In this document: in pieces, positions 8,839 to 17,627 of the stretch
How positions within the stretch are numbered: the stretch's first letter is position 1
How the letters are laid out: each line of letters opens with the position of its first letter
From: Bacteroidota bacterium
GTDB taxonomy: Bacteria > Bacteroidota > Bacteroidia > Flavobacteriales > Weeksellaceae
Assembly (NCBI GenBank): GCA_023423715.1
Contig: JAFAFC010000007.1
Span: forward strand, 1-64,000
Direction: 5' to 3'
Length of the DNA: 64,000 nt
Program-made: the position numbers and the translations under genes
The notes under the pieces: generated by a model
What the model saw: only the letters and a program-made list of their open reading frames with translations
What the model was told of the DNA's origin: nothing
Database searches by the model: none

Positions 8839-9537
8839 TTATACTGTTTCGCATGCCCGCCAAACCGCATCATTTTTCGGAAGTGGCGCTACAATAAGCG
8901 TTGGCTCTTTTGTAACTGGATGTTCAAATTCTAATTTTCTGGCGTGAAGCGAAATTCCACCATCGGGATTTGATCGTGGCGAACCGTATTTCAAATCACC
9001 TTTAATGGGAACGCCAATTTTCGAAAGCTGCGCCCGAATTTGATGATGTCTTCCCGTTTCTAAATCAACTTCAAGAAGTTGATAATTATCTAACGATTTA
9101 AGAATTTGATACGTTAAAATAGCTTCTTTTGCACCGTCCGTAGGTTTTGGAAAAACAATCGCTTTGTTGGTTTTCTCATTCTTTTTCAGATAATTAACCA
9201 AACGTTGATTTTGCGGAATTAATTCTTTCGCCACCAAAGCCCAGTAGGTTTTCTTGATTTCTCGATTCTTCACCATTTGAGTTAAACGAGAAAGCGCTTT
9301 GGATGTTTTTGCATAAATCACCAAGCCAGACGTTGGCCGATCAATGCGATGAACCAAGCCTAAAAACACATTTCCAGGTTTCTGATCTCGGATTTTGATA
9401 AAATTTTTGATTAACTCAAGTAACGATTCATCACCGGTTTTATCACCTTGCACCAGTTGACCAACCTTTTTGTTCACCACAAAAAGATGGTTGTCTTCAT
9501 AGACGATTTGGGAAGCCTCAAAACCTTGATCTTTCAT
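8839..9537 (-). CDS. RluA family pseudouridine synthase
   Basis: A 232-residue RNA pseudouridine synthase of the RluA family. The catalytic aspartate is in LVHRIDRPTSGLVIYAKT, and the KKTYWALV and GRHHQIRAQL motifs of the fold are present. It lacks the N-terminal S4 domain of RluC/RluD, so it resembles the short RluA/TruC-type members; the modified RNA position cannot be told. The start at 9537 lies one base past the stop codon of the upstream small membrane protein gene, so translation is probably coupled. It is the last gene of the panB operon. Confidence 0.93.
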   Translation of the reverse strand: MKDQGFEASQIVYEDNHLFVVNKKVGQLVQGDKTGDESLLELIKNFIKIRDQKPGNVFLGLVHRIDRPTSGLVIYAKTSKALSRLTQMVKNREIKKTYWALVAKELIPQNQRLVNYLKKNEKTNKAIVFPKPTDGAKEAILTYQILKSLDNYQLLEVDLETGRHHQIRAQLSKIGVPIKGDLKYGSPRSNPDGGISLHARKLEFEHPVTKEPTLIVAPLPKNDAVWRACETV

Positions 9538-9538
9538 T

Positions 9539-9856
9539 TTAACGCTGTCTATTGAAAAGCGAAATCATCACTCCAGCAAAAAGACCAATGGTTTTTATAG
9601 CCGAAAAACGATTTTCTAAAGGCAAAAACGCCCCAACGATACACAAAGCAGCACAAATGTACAGCGGATACAAAAACGATTGATTTTTTAAACTTCGAGA
9701 TTGGAAAATAAAACTTACCCCAATCAAAACGTATAAAATACGACGGTAAATAAGTTCATTCATTTCTGGCGAAAGCAAATCAAACCAACCTACAACAAAA
9801 CATCCTAGGACCAATACCGAAAGTATGGCATTGTATTTTTTAATATTTTCGTTCAT
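9539..9856 (-). CDS. Small membrane protein of unknown function
   Basis: A 105-residue protein with three to four hydrophobic segments (about 9-27, 39-53, 62-80 and 86-101). I do not recognise a family. Its start codon overlaps the panB stop codon by one base (TAATG arrangement) and its end is one base from the RluA-type gene, so it is translated as part of that operon. Conservation of the gene order would be the main clue to a role. Confidence 0.75.
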   Translation of the reverse strand: MNENIKKYNAILSVLVLGCFVVGWFDLLSPEMNELIYRRILYVLIGVSFIFQSRSLKNQSFLYPLYICAALCIVGAFLPLENRFSAIKTIGLFAGVMISLFNRQR

Positions 9857-10671
9857 TAATAACTTTCATTTTCATTCGGGAAGTCCGAAGATTTCACATC
9901 TTTCACATACTGAGAAACCGCTCCTGTGATTTCAGTATATAAATCTAAATAACGTCTTAAAAATTTCGGTGAAAACCCTTTATTCATGCCTACCATGTCA
10001 TGATACACCAAAACTTGGCCATCACAATCAGGTCCAGCTCCAATCCCAATTGTTGGAATAGAAATACTTTCTGAAACTCGTTTTGCTAAATCGGCAGGAA
10101 TTTTTTCCAAAACCAAAGCAAAACATCCCAAAGATTCTACCAATTTTGCATCTGCAATTAGCTTTTCGGCTTCATCATCTTCTTTAGCACGAACTTTATA
10201 CGTTCCGAATTGATAAATTGATTGCGGTGTTAATCCTAAATGAGCCATGACAGGAATTCCTGCATTAACAATTTTTCGAATCGACTCTTCAATTTCACTT
10301 CCACCTTCGATTTTTACCGCGTGAGCACCACCTTCTTTCATCATTCGAACCGCAGATTCTAATGCTTTTTCAGGATTACTTTGATAGGTTCCAAAAGGTA
10401 AATCTGCAACAACCAAAGCTCTATCAATACCACGAACCACGCATTGGGTATGGTAAATCATTTGATCTAACGTAATCGGAAGTGTTGTTTCATGCCCAGC
10501 CATTACATTTGCTGCCGAATCTCCTACCAAAACCGCATCTACTCCACCAGCATCTACCATTTTAGCGGTTGTAAAATCATATGCCGTAAGCATGGTGATT
10601 TTCTCTTTATCAAACTTCATTTTGCGAAGTGTCTCAGTGGTAATTTTCTTGATTTCAGAATGTACAGACAT
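9856..10671 (-). CDS. panB: 3-methyl-2-oxobutanoate hydroxymethyltransferase
   Basis: Ketopantoate hydroxymethyltransferase, 271 residues, the usual length. It transfers a hydroxymethyl group from methylenetetrahydrofolate to 2-oxoisovalerate, the first committed step of pantothenate (vitamin B5) synthesis. Visible family motifs are ITMLTAYDFTTAKMVD, VLVGDSAANVMAGHETTLP, the metal-binding VVADLPFGTY, VKIEGG, PVMAHLGLTPQS and IPTIGIGAGPDCDGQVLVYHD (read as separate conserved blocks). It is first in an operon with a small membrane gene and the RluA-type gene. The coaBC gene at the window end acts later in the same pathway to coenzyme A. Confidence 0.97.
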   Translation of the reverse strand: MSVHSEIKKITTETLRKMKFDKEKITMLTAYDFTTAKMVDAGGVDAVLVGDSAANVMAGHETTLPITLDQMIYHTQCVVRGIDRALVVADLPFGTYQSNPEKALESAVRMMKEGGAHAVKIEGGSEIEESIRKIVNAGIPVMAHLGLTPQSIYQFGTYKVRAKEDDEAEKLIADAKLVESLGCFALVLEKIPADLAKRVSESISIPTIGIGAGPDCDGQVLVYHDMVGMNKGFSPKFLRRYLDLYTEITGAVSQYVKDVKSSDFPNENESY

Positions 10672-10712
10672 GATTTCTACGATTTTATTTTAGTTGAATG
10701 AGCAAAAACTCA

Positions 10713-11423
10713 TTACATAATAACGTGACCTAATTTAATTAGTTTTTCGTGATTCAGAATTTTGATATTACGTCCATCAACCTCGATAAGTTTATCCGAT
10801 TTGAATTCAGAAATCAATCGGATCGCGCTTTCCGTCGCCGTTCCGATTAAGTTTGCGATTTCTTCACGAGTAAGCGAAATTTTGATAAATCCTTCGGGAT
10901 CCGTTCCTAACTTCAATTCAAGAAGTAAAAGAATCTCAGCCAAACGCTCACGAACCGTTTTTTGCGCCAAGAACGTAATTGTATTGGAAGACTCCCCTAA
11001 TTCATATGCAATTTTTTGAAGCATCGCATACGCCATTTTAGAGTCAACTTCCAACAAATAAAGGAAAACGTCGGACGGGATAAACATCACATCAACATCG
11101 GTCATCGCCTCTGCTTTCGCTTGAAAAGTTTCATCAACCAATAACGAACGATAACCAATCAAATCACCTTCTTTGATAAATCTCAAGATTTGATCTTTTC
11201 CGTAAACCCCAGATTTTGAAAGCTTTGCCGTTCCTTTATTTAAAAAGTAAACCCCTTTTGGAGTTTCTCCATCTTCGAAAATAATATCTCCTTTTTGATA
11301 GTGAAGATTTTTCTTGGAGCCGGAAAATTTTTCGTAGTCTTCTTTCGTCAATCTTTTTTGAAGTTCTTGGTCGTTAAAAGCATCGTGAAGGCTTTTTTCA
11401 ATAGCAGATTGTTTATCCAACAT
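10713..11423 (-). CDS. Crp/Fnr family transcriptional regulator
   Basis: A 236-residue regulator with a cyclic-nucleotide-binding-like beta roll (about 30-120, GDIIFEDGETPKGVYFLNKG), a dimer helix, and a winged helix-turn-helix (about 170-225, LTREEIANLIGTATESAIR). In the recognition helix the Glu and Arg spaced as in CRP and FNR suggest TGA-type half sites. It contains no cysteine at all, so it cannot carry an FNR-type Fe-S cluster. I use the ATG at 11423; longer starts run across the promoter. It is divergent from the cbb3 assembly gene ccoI, and this neighbourhood points to control of microaerobic respiration. Confidence 0.93.
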   Translation of the reverse strand: MLDKQSAIEKSLHDAFNDQELQKRLTKEDYEKFSGSKKNLHYQKGDIIFEDGETPKGVYFLNKGTAKLSKSGVYGKDQILRFIKEGDLIGYRSLLVDETFQAKAEAMTDVDVMFIPSDVFLYLLEVDSKMAYAMLQKIAYELGESSNTITFLAQKTVRERLAEILLLLELKLGTDPEGFIKISLTREEIANLIGTATESAIRLISEFKSDKLIEVDGRNIKILNHEKLIKLGHVIM

Positions 11424-11427
11424 AGTA

Positions 11428-11439
11428 TGACATTTGTCA
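11428..11439. promoter_or_regulatory. FNR/CRP-like inverted repeat at the crp start
   Basis: TGACATTTGTCA, readable as TGAC-N4-GTCA or TGACA-N2-TGTCA. It lies four bases before the regulator's start codon and just downstream of its predicted -7 element, about where transcription should begin. This is a good position for autorepression. It is also about 60 bases upstream of ccoI. Confidence 0.5.
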
Positions 11440-11440
11440 G

Positions 11441-11471
11441 CAAAATTAACATTTTTAGCCCTACTTCCCAA
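11441..11471 (-). promoter_or_regulatory. Bacteroidota-type promoter of the crp-like gene
   Basis: On the minus strand, TTG (11471-11469), a 20-base spacer and a perfect -7 element TAATTTTG (11448-11441) match the Bacteroidota sigma-factor consensus. The expected transcription start falls in the inverted repeat at 11428-11439. Confidence 0.65.
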
Positions 11472-11483
11472 TTATTTTTGTCT

Positions 11484-11491
11484 TAATTTTG
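11484..11491 (+). promoter_or_regulatory. Candidate -7 element of ccoI
   Basis: TAATTTTG matches the Bacteroidota -7 consensus TAnnTTTG nine bases before the ccoI ATG. No clear TTG is found at the matching -33 distance, so the leader would be very short and the call is tentative. Confidence 0.4.
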
Positions 11492-11499
11492 CAGTCTTT

Positions 11500-13890
11500 A
11501 TGAGCAATATGACCCACGAAAATTGTTTTCATTGCGGGCAAACGATAGACAAAGAGCGCATTTCCTTTGACAATAAAGAGTTTTGCTGCAATGGTTGCAA
11601 GTCAGTTTACGAGATTCTCAACATGAATAATTTGGGTAATTTCTATGAACTGAACAAGCAGTCGGGTATTAGACCAGACGACAATACTTCGCAATTTGAT
11701 TACCTGGATACACCAGAAATTTTCGACCGAATCACTGATTTTTCAGAAGGCAATACCACTTTAATTACCTTCAAAATTCCTGTAATCCATTGTTCATCAT
11801 GTATTTGGTTGCTAGAAAGTCTACACACGCTCAATCCAAATATCAAATATTCTCAAGTTAATTTCACTCGAAAAACACTTCAAGTTTCGTTCAATCATCA
11901 AGAATTGAAATTAAGTGCTTTAGCCAAATTTTTAACCAATTTGGGTTACAAACCGGTGATAAGCCTAGAAACTTCAGACAAAAAAGAAGAAGTTTTCGAT
12001 AAAACTTTGTTAATCAAATTAGCAATTGCAGGTTTTGCATTTGGAAACGGCATGTTTTTCAGTTTTCCAGAATATGCTGCGGATGTTATTGGTACCAATG
12101 ATTTTTGGATGGATAAATACAAAAATTTATTCCGACTAATCATGTTCCTTTTGGCGACTCCGGTTGTGTTTTATTCGGCTTCGGATTATTTCAAATCGGC
12201 TTGGTACGGATTAAAAAATAAAGTCATCAACATCGATGTCCCTATTGTTTTAGGAATCCTAGTATTGTACGGACGTAGTATTTACGAAGTCTTAACCGAT
12301 TATGGCCCAGGGTATTTCGACACACTATGCGGACTTTTATTCTTCATGCTTTTAGGAAAGATATTCCAAAAAAGAACCTATTCGTCACTCTCCTACGATC
12401 GTGATTACAAATCGTTTTACCCCATTGCTGTTACGAAAGTCGAACAAGGCGGTGAACAGCAAAATATTTTACTTTCTGACTTGAAAATCGGAGATCGAAT
12501 TATGGTTCGAAACCAAGAAATCATTCCTGTAGATTCGATTTTGATAAATGGAGAAGGAAATATTGACAACAGTTTTATTACGGGAGAAAGTGCAACAATT
12601 GCTAAAAAACCAGGTGATAAAATTTTTGCGGGCGGAAAGCAAGTTGGCTCCATTCTGGAATTGGAAGTCATTAAAAACGTCGATCAAAGTTACCTTACCC
12701 AACTTTGGAACAAAGAAGCCTTCAAAAAGCACGAAACCGGATTGGATACTTTAACCAATACGGTAAGTAAATATTTTACGATTGTCATCTTGCTTATCAC
12801 CTTAGTTTCAGGAATTTACTGGGCTCGAATTGACATGGAAAAAATGTTCCAAGTAGTATCCGCGATCTTGATTATCGCTTGTCCTTGCGCATTAGCTTTA
12901 TCGGCTCCATTTACGTTAGGTCACATCATGCGAATTTTGGGTCGAAATAAATTCTATGTAAAAGACACATTAACAATTGAAAAATTAGCCAAAATCAACA
13001 CTTTGGTTTTTGATAAAACGGGAACGATTACTCAAAGTAAGAAAACGCAAATCCATTTCGAAGGAAATCCTTTGGCTGAATTTGATCTTCAAAACTTGAA
13101 ATCATTGCTAAAAAACTCCAATCATCCTTTATCGAAAACGCTTTACGAGCAACTAGAATTTAAGGACGAGTATTTCCCGATTGAAAATTATATTGAAATT
13201 TCTGGAAAAGGCTATTCGGCTCAAGTACGAAATCAATCTTATAAAATTGGCTCTGCAAAATTTATTGGCACGGAATCCAAAAACATGGAAACCGCCGTTT
13301 ATTTGGCAAAAAATGAAGAGTTTTTAGGAAAATTTGTCTTCAAAAATGAATACAGACCACAGATAGACACGATGTTTAAGGAATTGGATCACTACCAACA
13401 ATATATTTTGAGTGGGGATAATGCTGCTGAGGAAAGTATTTTAAGAAAAATGGCTCCGCATATTTCGGGCTTAGCTTTTAATCAAAGTCCGGAAGATAAA
13501 TTGCAATTTATTCAAGAGTTACAACATCAAGGCAGCAAAGTTGCCATGCTAGGTGACGGACTGAATGACGCAGGAGCTTTGAAACAAAGTGATGTAGGAA
13601 TTGCGGTAGCGGATGACACCAACTCCTTCACGCCATCTTCGGATGTGATTATGAACGGAGCGATGCTTCCAAAATTAAAAGACTATTTTGCCTTAACTAA
13701 AGACGCTATTACAATCATCAAAATAATGATTGGAATAAGCTTTTTATATAATATCATCGGATTGAGCTATGCAGTTACCGGACATTTATCTCCGTTATTT
13801 GCCGCAATCCTGATGCCGATAAGTTCTATTACAGTGGTGGCTTTCACCACGTTGGCAACTTGGTACGCATCGAGAAAATATTTTAAATAG
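11500..13890 (+). CDS. ccoI: Heavy-metal P-type ATPase for cbb3 oxidase copper supply
   Basis: A 796-residue P1B-type copper-transporting ATPase of the CcoI/FixI group, which delivers copper for cbb3 oxidase assembly rather than for resistance. In order: an N-terminal cysteine cluster (CFHCG and CCNGC, the metal-binding region typical of CcoI), an HMA-like domain with CSSC, about eight membrane helices with the CPC motif in ACPCALALSAPF, the phosphorylation site DKTGT, and the hinge GDGLNDAGALKQSDVGIAV. I start at the ATG at 11500; a second ATG lies three codons later. It is divergent from the Crp-like gene and 115 bases upstream of ccoS. Confidence 0.95.
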   Translation: MSNMTHENCFHCGQTIDKERISFDNKEFCCNGCKSVYEILNMNNLGNFYELNKQSGIRPDDNTSQFDYLDTPEIFDRITDFSEGNTTLITFKIPVIHCSSCIWLLESLHTLNPNIKYSQVNFTRKTLQVSFNHQELKLSALAKFLTNLGYKPVISLETSDKKEEVFDKTLLIKLAIAGFAFGNGMFFSFPEYAADVIGTNDFWMDKYKNLFRLIMFLLATPVVFYSASDYFKSAWYGLKNKVINIDVPIVLGILVLYGRSIYEVLTDYGPGYFDTLCGLLFFMLLGKIFQKRTYSSLSYDRDYKSFYPIAVTKVEQGGEQQNILLSDLKIGDRIMVRNQEIIPVDSILINGEGNIDNSFITGESATIAKKPGDKIFAGGKQVGSILELEVIKNVDQSYLTQLWNKEAFKKHETGLDTLTNTVSKYFTIVILLITLVSGIYWARIDMEKMFQVVSAILIIACPCALALSAPFTLGHIMRILGRNKFYVKDTLTIEKLAKINTLVFDKTGTITQSKKTQIHFEGNPLAEFDLQNLKSLLKNSNHPLSKTLYEQLEFKDEYFPIENYIEISGKGYSAQVRNQSYKIGSAKFIGTESKNMETAVYLAKNEEFLGKFVFKNEYRPQIDTMFKELDHYQQYILSGDNAAEESILRKMAPHISGLAFNQSPEDKLQFIQELQHQGSKVAMLGDGLNDAGALKQSDVGIAVADDTNSFTPSSDVIMNGAMLPKLKDYFALTKDAITIIKIMIGISFLYNIIGLSYAVTGHLSPLFAAILMPISSITVVAFTTLATWYASRKYFK

Positions 13891-13942
13891 AAGAAAATGA
13901 CTTATTTAGAAGAAATTTAAATTAACATAATTTAACGTCTAC

Positions 13943-13954
13943 TGATTAAAATCA
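13943..13954. promoter_or_regulatory. FNR-like box upstream of ccoS-ccoNOQP
   Basis: TGAT-TAAA-ATCA matches the core of the FNR/FixK consensus TTGAT-N4-ATCAA; both outermost bases differ. It lies upstream of the ccoS start and of both candidate -7 elements. A 4+4 site will occur now and then by chance, so position is the main argument. Confidence 0.45.
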
Positions 13955-13965
13955 TTATTTTTCAC

Positions 13966-13997
13966 TAAATTTGGGCACGTTTTAGTTTCTAATTTTG
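13966..13997 (+). promoter_or_regulatory. Candidate promoter(s) of the ccoS-ccoNOQP operon
   Basis: Two -7 elements fit TAnnTTTG: TAAATTTG at 13966-13973 and TAATTTTG at 13990-13997. The second has a TTG at 13971-13973, 16 bases upstream. Either would give a short leader before the ATG at 14006. Confidence 0.5.
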
Positions 13998-14005
13998 TCA
14001 TCGCA

Positions 14006-14221
14006 ATGGATATACTCTATTTAATGATTCTGTGCAGCGCTTCGCTGGCCGTGGTCTTCCTGATCATATTCATTGTGAACGTGAAAAAAGGACAGTTTGA
14101 AGACGACGAGTCACCTGCGGTAAGAATCCTATTCGAAGACCCACCAGAACAGGAAAAACCAAAGCAGGACGAACCGACTTCTGAGGAAGAAAAAGAAATA
14201 AAAGAAGAGAAAAAAAGATAA
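14006..14221 (+). CDS. ccoS: cbb3 oxidase assembly protein CcoS
   Basis: A 71-residue protein with one N-terminal membrane helix (about 4-26) followed by the conserved KKGQFEDDESPAVRILFED motif of CcoS/FixS. The C-terminus is a charged tail of Glu and Lys. CcoS is needed for insertion of heme and copper cofactors into the catalytic subunit of cbb3 oxidase. It sits between ccoI and ccoNO, eight bases before the latter, and is probably the first gene of the oxidase operon. Confidence 0.95.
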   Translation: MDILYLMILCSASLAVVFLIIFIVNVKKGQFEDDESPAVRILFEDPPEQEKPKQDEPTSEEEKEIKEEKKR

Positions 14222-14229
14222 TCTTATAT

Positions 14230-16509
14230 ATGGAGACACAAAAGTTTAGTTATGACAACAGCATTGTACGTGCGTTCCTAATTGCCACCGTAGTTTTCGG
14301 ACTCGTTGGTTTCCTTTTGGGGCTTACCGCTGCATTGATGCTTTTCTATCCTGAATTACCAGAGTTTTTCTTTGGTACAGATGACCCAACCATTAAGAGT
14401 TTGGCTCAGGGGAATCTTCAGGGACTAATTAACACTCATGGTGCTTTCGGTTTTGGTAGAATTAGAATGCTACACACCAGTGCCGTAATTTTTGCATTTG
14501 TATGTAACTACGTTTTTGCGGGAGTTTACTATTCAATGCAGAGACTTCTAAAAACGAGAATGTACAGCGATACGCTATCATGGGTACATTTCTGGACTTG
14601 GCAAATTATGATTGTTGCCGTAGTAATCACGTTCTTAATGGGTATCAATACCTCTAAAGAATACGCTGAGCACGAATGGCCAATTGATATTTTAATTGCT
14701 GTTTCTTGGATTTTATTTGGTATCAACATGTTTGGTACGATTGCCAAGAGAAGAGTACGCCACTTATACGTAGCTATTTGGTTCTATTTAGGAACTTGGG
14801 TTGCGGTAACTATGCTTCATGTGTTTAATAACTTAGAAGTTCCATTATCTTTCACAGGTTGGAAGTCTTACTCAGCATACTCTGGGGTAAAAGACGCTTT
14901 AGTACAATGGTGGTATGGTCACAACGCCGTAGCATTCGTATTAACAACTCCTGTATTAGGTTTGATGTATTACTTCTTACCAAAAGCGGCTGATCGTCCT
15001 GTATTCTCATACAAATTATCGATTATCCACTTCTGGTCATTAATCTTCGTTTATATTTGGGCTGGTCCGCACCACCTTCAATACACTTCGTTACCAGCTT
15101 GGGCACAAGCTTTAGGAACAGGTTTCTCGATCATGCTTATCGCACCATCTTGGGGAGGTATGCTTAACGGACTATTAACGTTAAGAGGAGCTTGGGACAA
15201 AGTACGAGAAAATCCAATTTTGAAATTCTTCGTGGTAGCCGTTACATGTTATGGTATGGCAACTTTCGAAGGTCCATTATTGGCGACAAAAACATTAAAC
15301 AAAATCGGTCACTTTACAGACTGGGTTATCGGTCACGTTCACTTAGGTGCACTTGGTTGGAATGGTTTCATCGGATTTGGTATGATTTATTATTTGGTAC
15401 CAATTCTTTGGAGAACGAAACTATGGTCTGTTAAAATGGCTAACTGGCACTTCTGGTTAGGTACTTTAGGTATCATTTTCTACGCCGTGCCTTTGTACGT
15501 CGCAGGTTTCACTCAAGGTTTAATGTGGAAACAATTCAACCCAGATGGAACGTTAATGTGGAAAAACTGGTTGGATACAGTAACTGTAATTCTTCCATAC
15601 TACTGGATGCGTTTCTTTGGAGGTATTCTTTACCTTGCTGGAGCAATCTTAATGGTTGTTAACCTTTGGAAAACAGCGAAACAAGGTTCATTCCAGAAAA
15701 ATGTTCCTGCTGAAGCTCCGGCATTAGCGAATATCGGGAATGCTAGAAAAGAAGGCGAAGGATTCCACCTTTGGTTGGAAAGAATGCCAGTACAGTTGGG
15801 TATTCTATCTTTCATCGCGGTGGCGATTGGGGGAGCATTAGAAATTCTACCAACAATTACGATTAAAGATAACGTGCCGACGATTGCAGCGGTAAAACCT
15901 TATACACCACTAGAATTAGAAGGTCGTGACATCTATATCCGTGAAGGATGTAATGCGTGTCACTCACAAATGATTAGACCGTTCCGTGATGAAGTTGTAC
16001 GTTTCAACGGTAAAAACGGACAATACTCTAAAGCAGGTGAATTCGTATACGATAGACCATTCTTATGGGGATCTAAGAGAACTGGACCGGATTTGCAAAG
16101 ACAAGGTGGTAAAAACCCAAGTTCTTGGCATTTCAAACACATGTACAACCCGAGATCAACATCTGCAGGTTCTATCATGCCACGTTACCCTTGGTTAATT
16201 GCAACAAAACATGATCGTTCGTTAATGAAAGACAAATTAACATTAATGAAGAATGTGTTTGATGTTCCATATACAAAAGCAGAAATTGATTCAGCTGATG
16301 TATGGGCAAGCAATCAATCTAAGAAAATTGCTAAAGACATCTTTAGTGAAGCTGCCGATATTAAAAAGCAGTTTGATGCAGAAAAAACAGCAAAAGGTGG
16401 TGAGTTTATTCCACTTGAAGATAGAGAGATTACAGCGCTTATTTCGTACCTACAAAGATTAGGAACAGATATTAAGACTACTGAAGTAAAAACAGCAAGT
16501 AACAATTAA
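14230..16509 (+). CDS. ccoNO: Fused cbb3 cytochrome c oxidase subunits I and II
   Basis: A 759-residue fusion of the catalytic subunit CcoN with the monoheme subunit CcoO. The CcoN part (about 1-480) has 12 or more membrane helices and conserved histidine motifs such as QWWYGHNAVAFVL, WAGPHHLQYTSLP and IGHVHLGALGWNGF, which bind the two hemes and CuB. The CcoO part (about 525-759) starts with a membrane helix and has one heme c site, CNACH at residues 574-578. The fusion is usual in Bacteroidota. It is the terminal oxidase of microaerobic respiration, reducing oxygen with electrons from cytochrome c and pumping protons. Confidence 0.97.
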   Translation: METQKFSYDNSIVRAFLIATVVFGLVGFLLGLTAALMLFYPELPEFFFGTDDPTIKSLAQGNLQGLINTHGAFGFGRIRMLHTSAVIFAFVCNYVFAGVYYSMQRLLKTRMYSDTLSWVHFWTWQIMIVAVVITFLMGINTSKEYAEHEWPIDILIAVSWILFGINMFGTIAKRRVRHLYVAIWFYLGTWVAVTMLHVFNNLEVPLSFTGWKSYSAYSGVKDALVQWWYGHNAVAFVLTTPVLGLMYYFLPKAADRPVFSYKLSIIHFWSLIFVYIWAGPHHLQYTSLPAWAQALGTGFSIMLIAPSWGGMLNGLLTLRGAWDKVRENPILKFFVVAVTCYGMATFEGPLLATKTLNKIGHFTDWVIGHVHLGALGWNGFIGFGMIYYLVPILWRTKLWSVKMANWHFWLGTLGIIFYAVPLYVAGFTQGLMWKQFNPDGTLMWKNWLDTVTVILPYYWMRFFGGILYLAGAILMVVNLWKTAKQGSFQKNVPAEAPALANIGNARKEGEGFHLWLERMPVQLGILSFIAVAIGGALEILPTITIKDNVPTIAAVKPYTPLELEGRDIYIREGCNACHSQMIRPFRDEVVRFNGKNGQYSKAGEFVYDRPFLWGSKRTGPDLQRQGGKNPSSWHFKHMYNPRSTSAGSIMPRYPWLIATKHDRSLMKDKLTLMKNVFDVPYTKAEIDSADVWASNQSKKIAKDIFSEAADIKKQFDAEKTAKGGEFIPLEDREITALISYLQRLGTDIKTTEVKTASNN

Positions 16510-16525
16510 AATTATTTAAAGGAGT

Positions 16526-16717
16526 ATGATCCCTCAAAGTATTAAGGACATTATATCCAACGGAGAATATACCGGTATTTTTAATACCATTGCGATGATA
16601 TTGTTCATCCTGTTCTTCTTGGCTATTGTTTGGCGCGTGTTAAGCCGTCCAAAGAAATATTATAATGATGAGGAAAATGCTCCTTTAGATGATGATAATA
16701 ACCAATTAAACGACTAA
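16526..16717 (+). CDS. ccoQ: cbb3 oxidase subunit CcoQ-like protein
   Basis: A 63-residue protein with one membrane helix (about 17-40) and an acidic C-terminal tail containing RPKKYYNDEE. Length, layout and position between ccoNO and ccoP identify the small CcoQ/FixQ subunit, which stabilises the complex. An AAGGAG-like sequence precedes the start by about five bases. It is four bases from ccoP, in the same operon. Confidence 0.88.
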   Translation: MIPQSIKDIISNGEYTGIFNTIAMILFILFFLAIVWRVLSRPKKYYNDEENAPLDDDNNQLND

Positions 16718-16721
16718 GACA

Positions 16722-17603
16722 ATGAAACAACGTACACCGGTTATCGTAAATATTGTAATCATATTTACATTGCTATATATCTTGTTCTACATGTTTGTAC
16801 AGAACAATGACTTTTTATCTTCTCCGTATTTCTGGGGAACTGCTGTAATTAGTATTTTAATTGCATTAATTCATAATGCATTAGGAGATTTAGTAGAAAA
16901 TAATCAGTTCAAAACATTAACTGATACTGAGAAAAAAGAATATTTAGAGCAAAAGAAAGTTAACTTTTGGGTTCGCCTTTATAAGAGTGCTTTCAAGAAA
17001 CAATCTGCAACAGAAGAGAAAGACATACTTATCGACCATGGTTTCGATGGAATTATGGAGCTTGACAACCAATTACCAAAATGGTGGTTAGGGCTATTCT
17101 ACTTCGGTGTTGCTTATTGTGTGATTTATTTGCTTTCGTACACATTCACCGATTTCGCACACCCGTATAAGGAGTACGATGAGGAATACAAAAAACAAAT
17201 TGCAAGTATTGAGGCTTATGAAAAAACGCAGCCAGAAATTAACATAGAAACTGCGGTTTTTTCAGAGGATAATGTCGCAGCAGGGGAAGAGGTTTTCAAA
17301 ACAAACTGTGTATCATGTCATATGGAAGGCGGTAAAGGAGGTATTGGACCAAACTTAACTGATAATTTCTGGATCAATCAGCCGGAAAAAACATTATTCA
17401 AAAATGTATTTCACATGGCTGAAAACGGATCTCCAAACAATCCAACGATGCAGGCATTTGGTAAAAATGGTGTATTGACAGGTAAAGACATCCAGAATGT
17501 TGCGGCTTATGTATACCATATCAACCAAGAAAAAGCTCCAATTACGGTTGCAGAAGGAGGTGCTGCCCCACAAGGGACAGAGGCACACTGGGAAAAGCAA
17601 TAA
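16722..17603 (+). CDS. ccoP: cbb3 oxidase cytochrome c subunit III (monoheme)
   Basis: A 293-residue subunit. The N-terminus has two extra membrane helices (about 8-28 and 36-55), then the FixP_N hallmark DHGFDGIMELDNQLPKWW (about 105-122) and the anchoring helix. The periplasmic domain has only one heme c motif, CVSCH at 196-200, with a likely Met ligand near PTMQAFG. Classical proteobacterial CcoP carries two hemes. The subunit passes electrons from soluble cytochromes to CcoO and CcoN. It is the last gene before a hairpin with a T-tract. Confidence 0.94.
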   Translation: MKQRTPVIVNIVIIFTLLYILFYMFVQNNDFLSSPYFWGTAVISILIALIHNALGDLVENNQFKTLTDTEKKEYLEQKKVNFWVRLYKSAFKKQSATEEKDILIDHGFDGIMELDNQLPKWWLGLFYFGVAYCVIYLLSYTFTDFAHPYKEYDEEYKKQIASIEAYEKTQPEINIETAVFSEDNVAAGEEVFKTNCVSCHMEGGKGGIGPNLTDNFWINQPEKTLFKNVFHMAENGSPNNPTMQAFGKNGVLTGKDIQNVAAYVYHINQEKAPITVAEGGAAPQGTEAHWEKQ

Positions 17604-17627
17604 CAACTATTACTAAAACTATGAAAG

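Noticed and set aside
11424..11471. Longer start of the Crp-like gene that would add 16 residues, including a Cys.
   Set aside because: It runs across the -7 element and the palindrome, and the ATG at 11423 gives a normal length.
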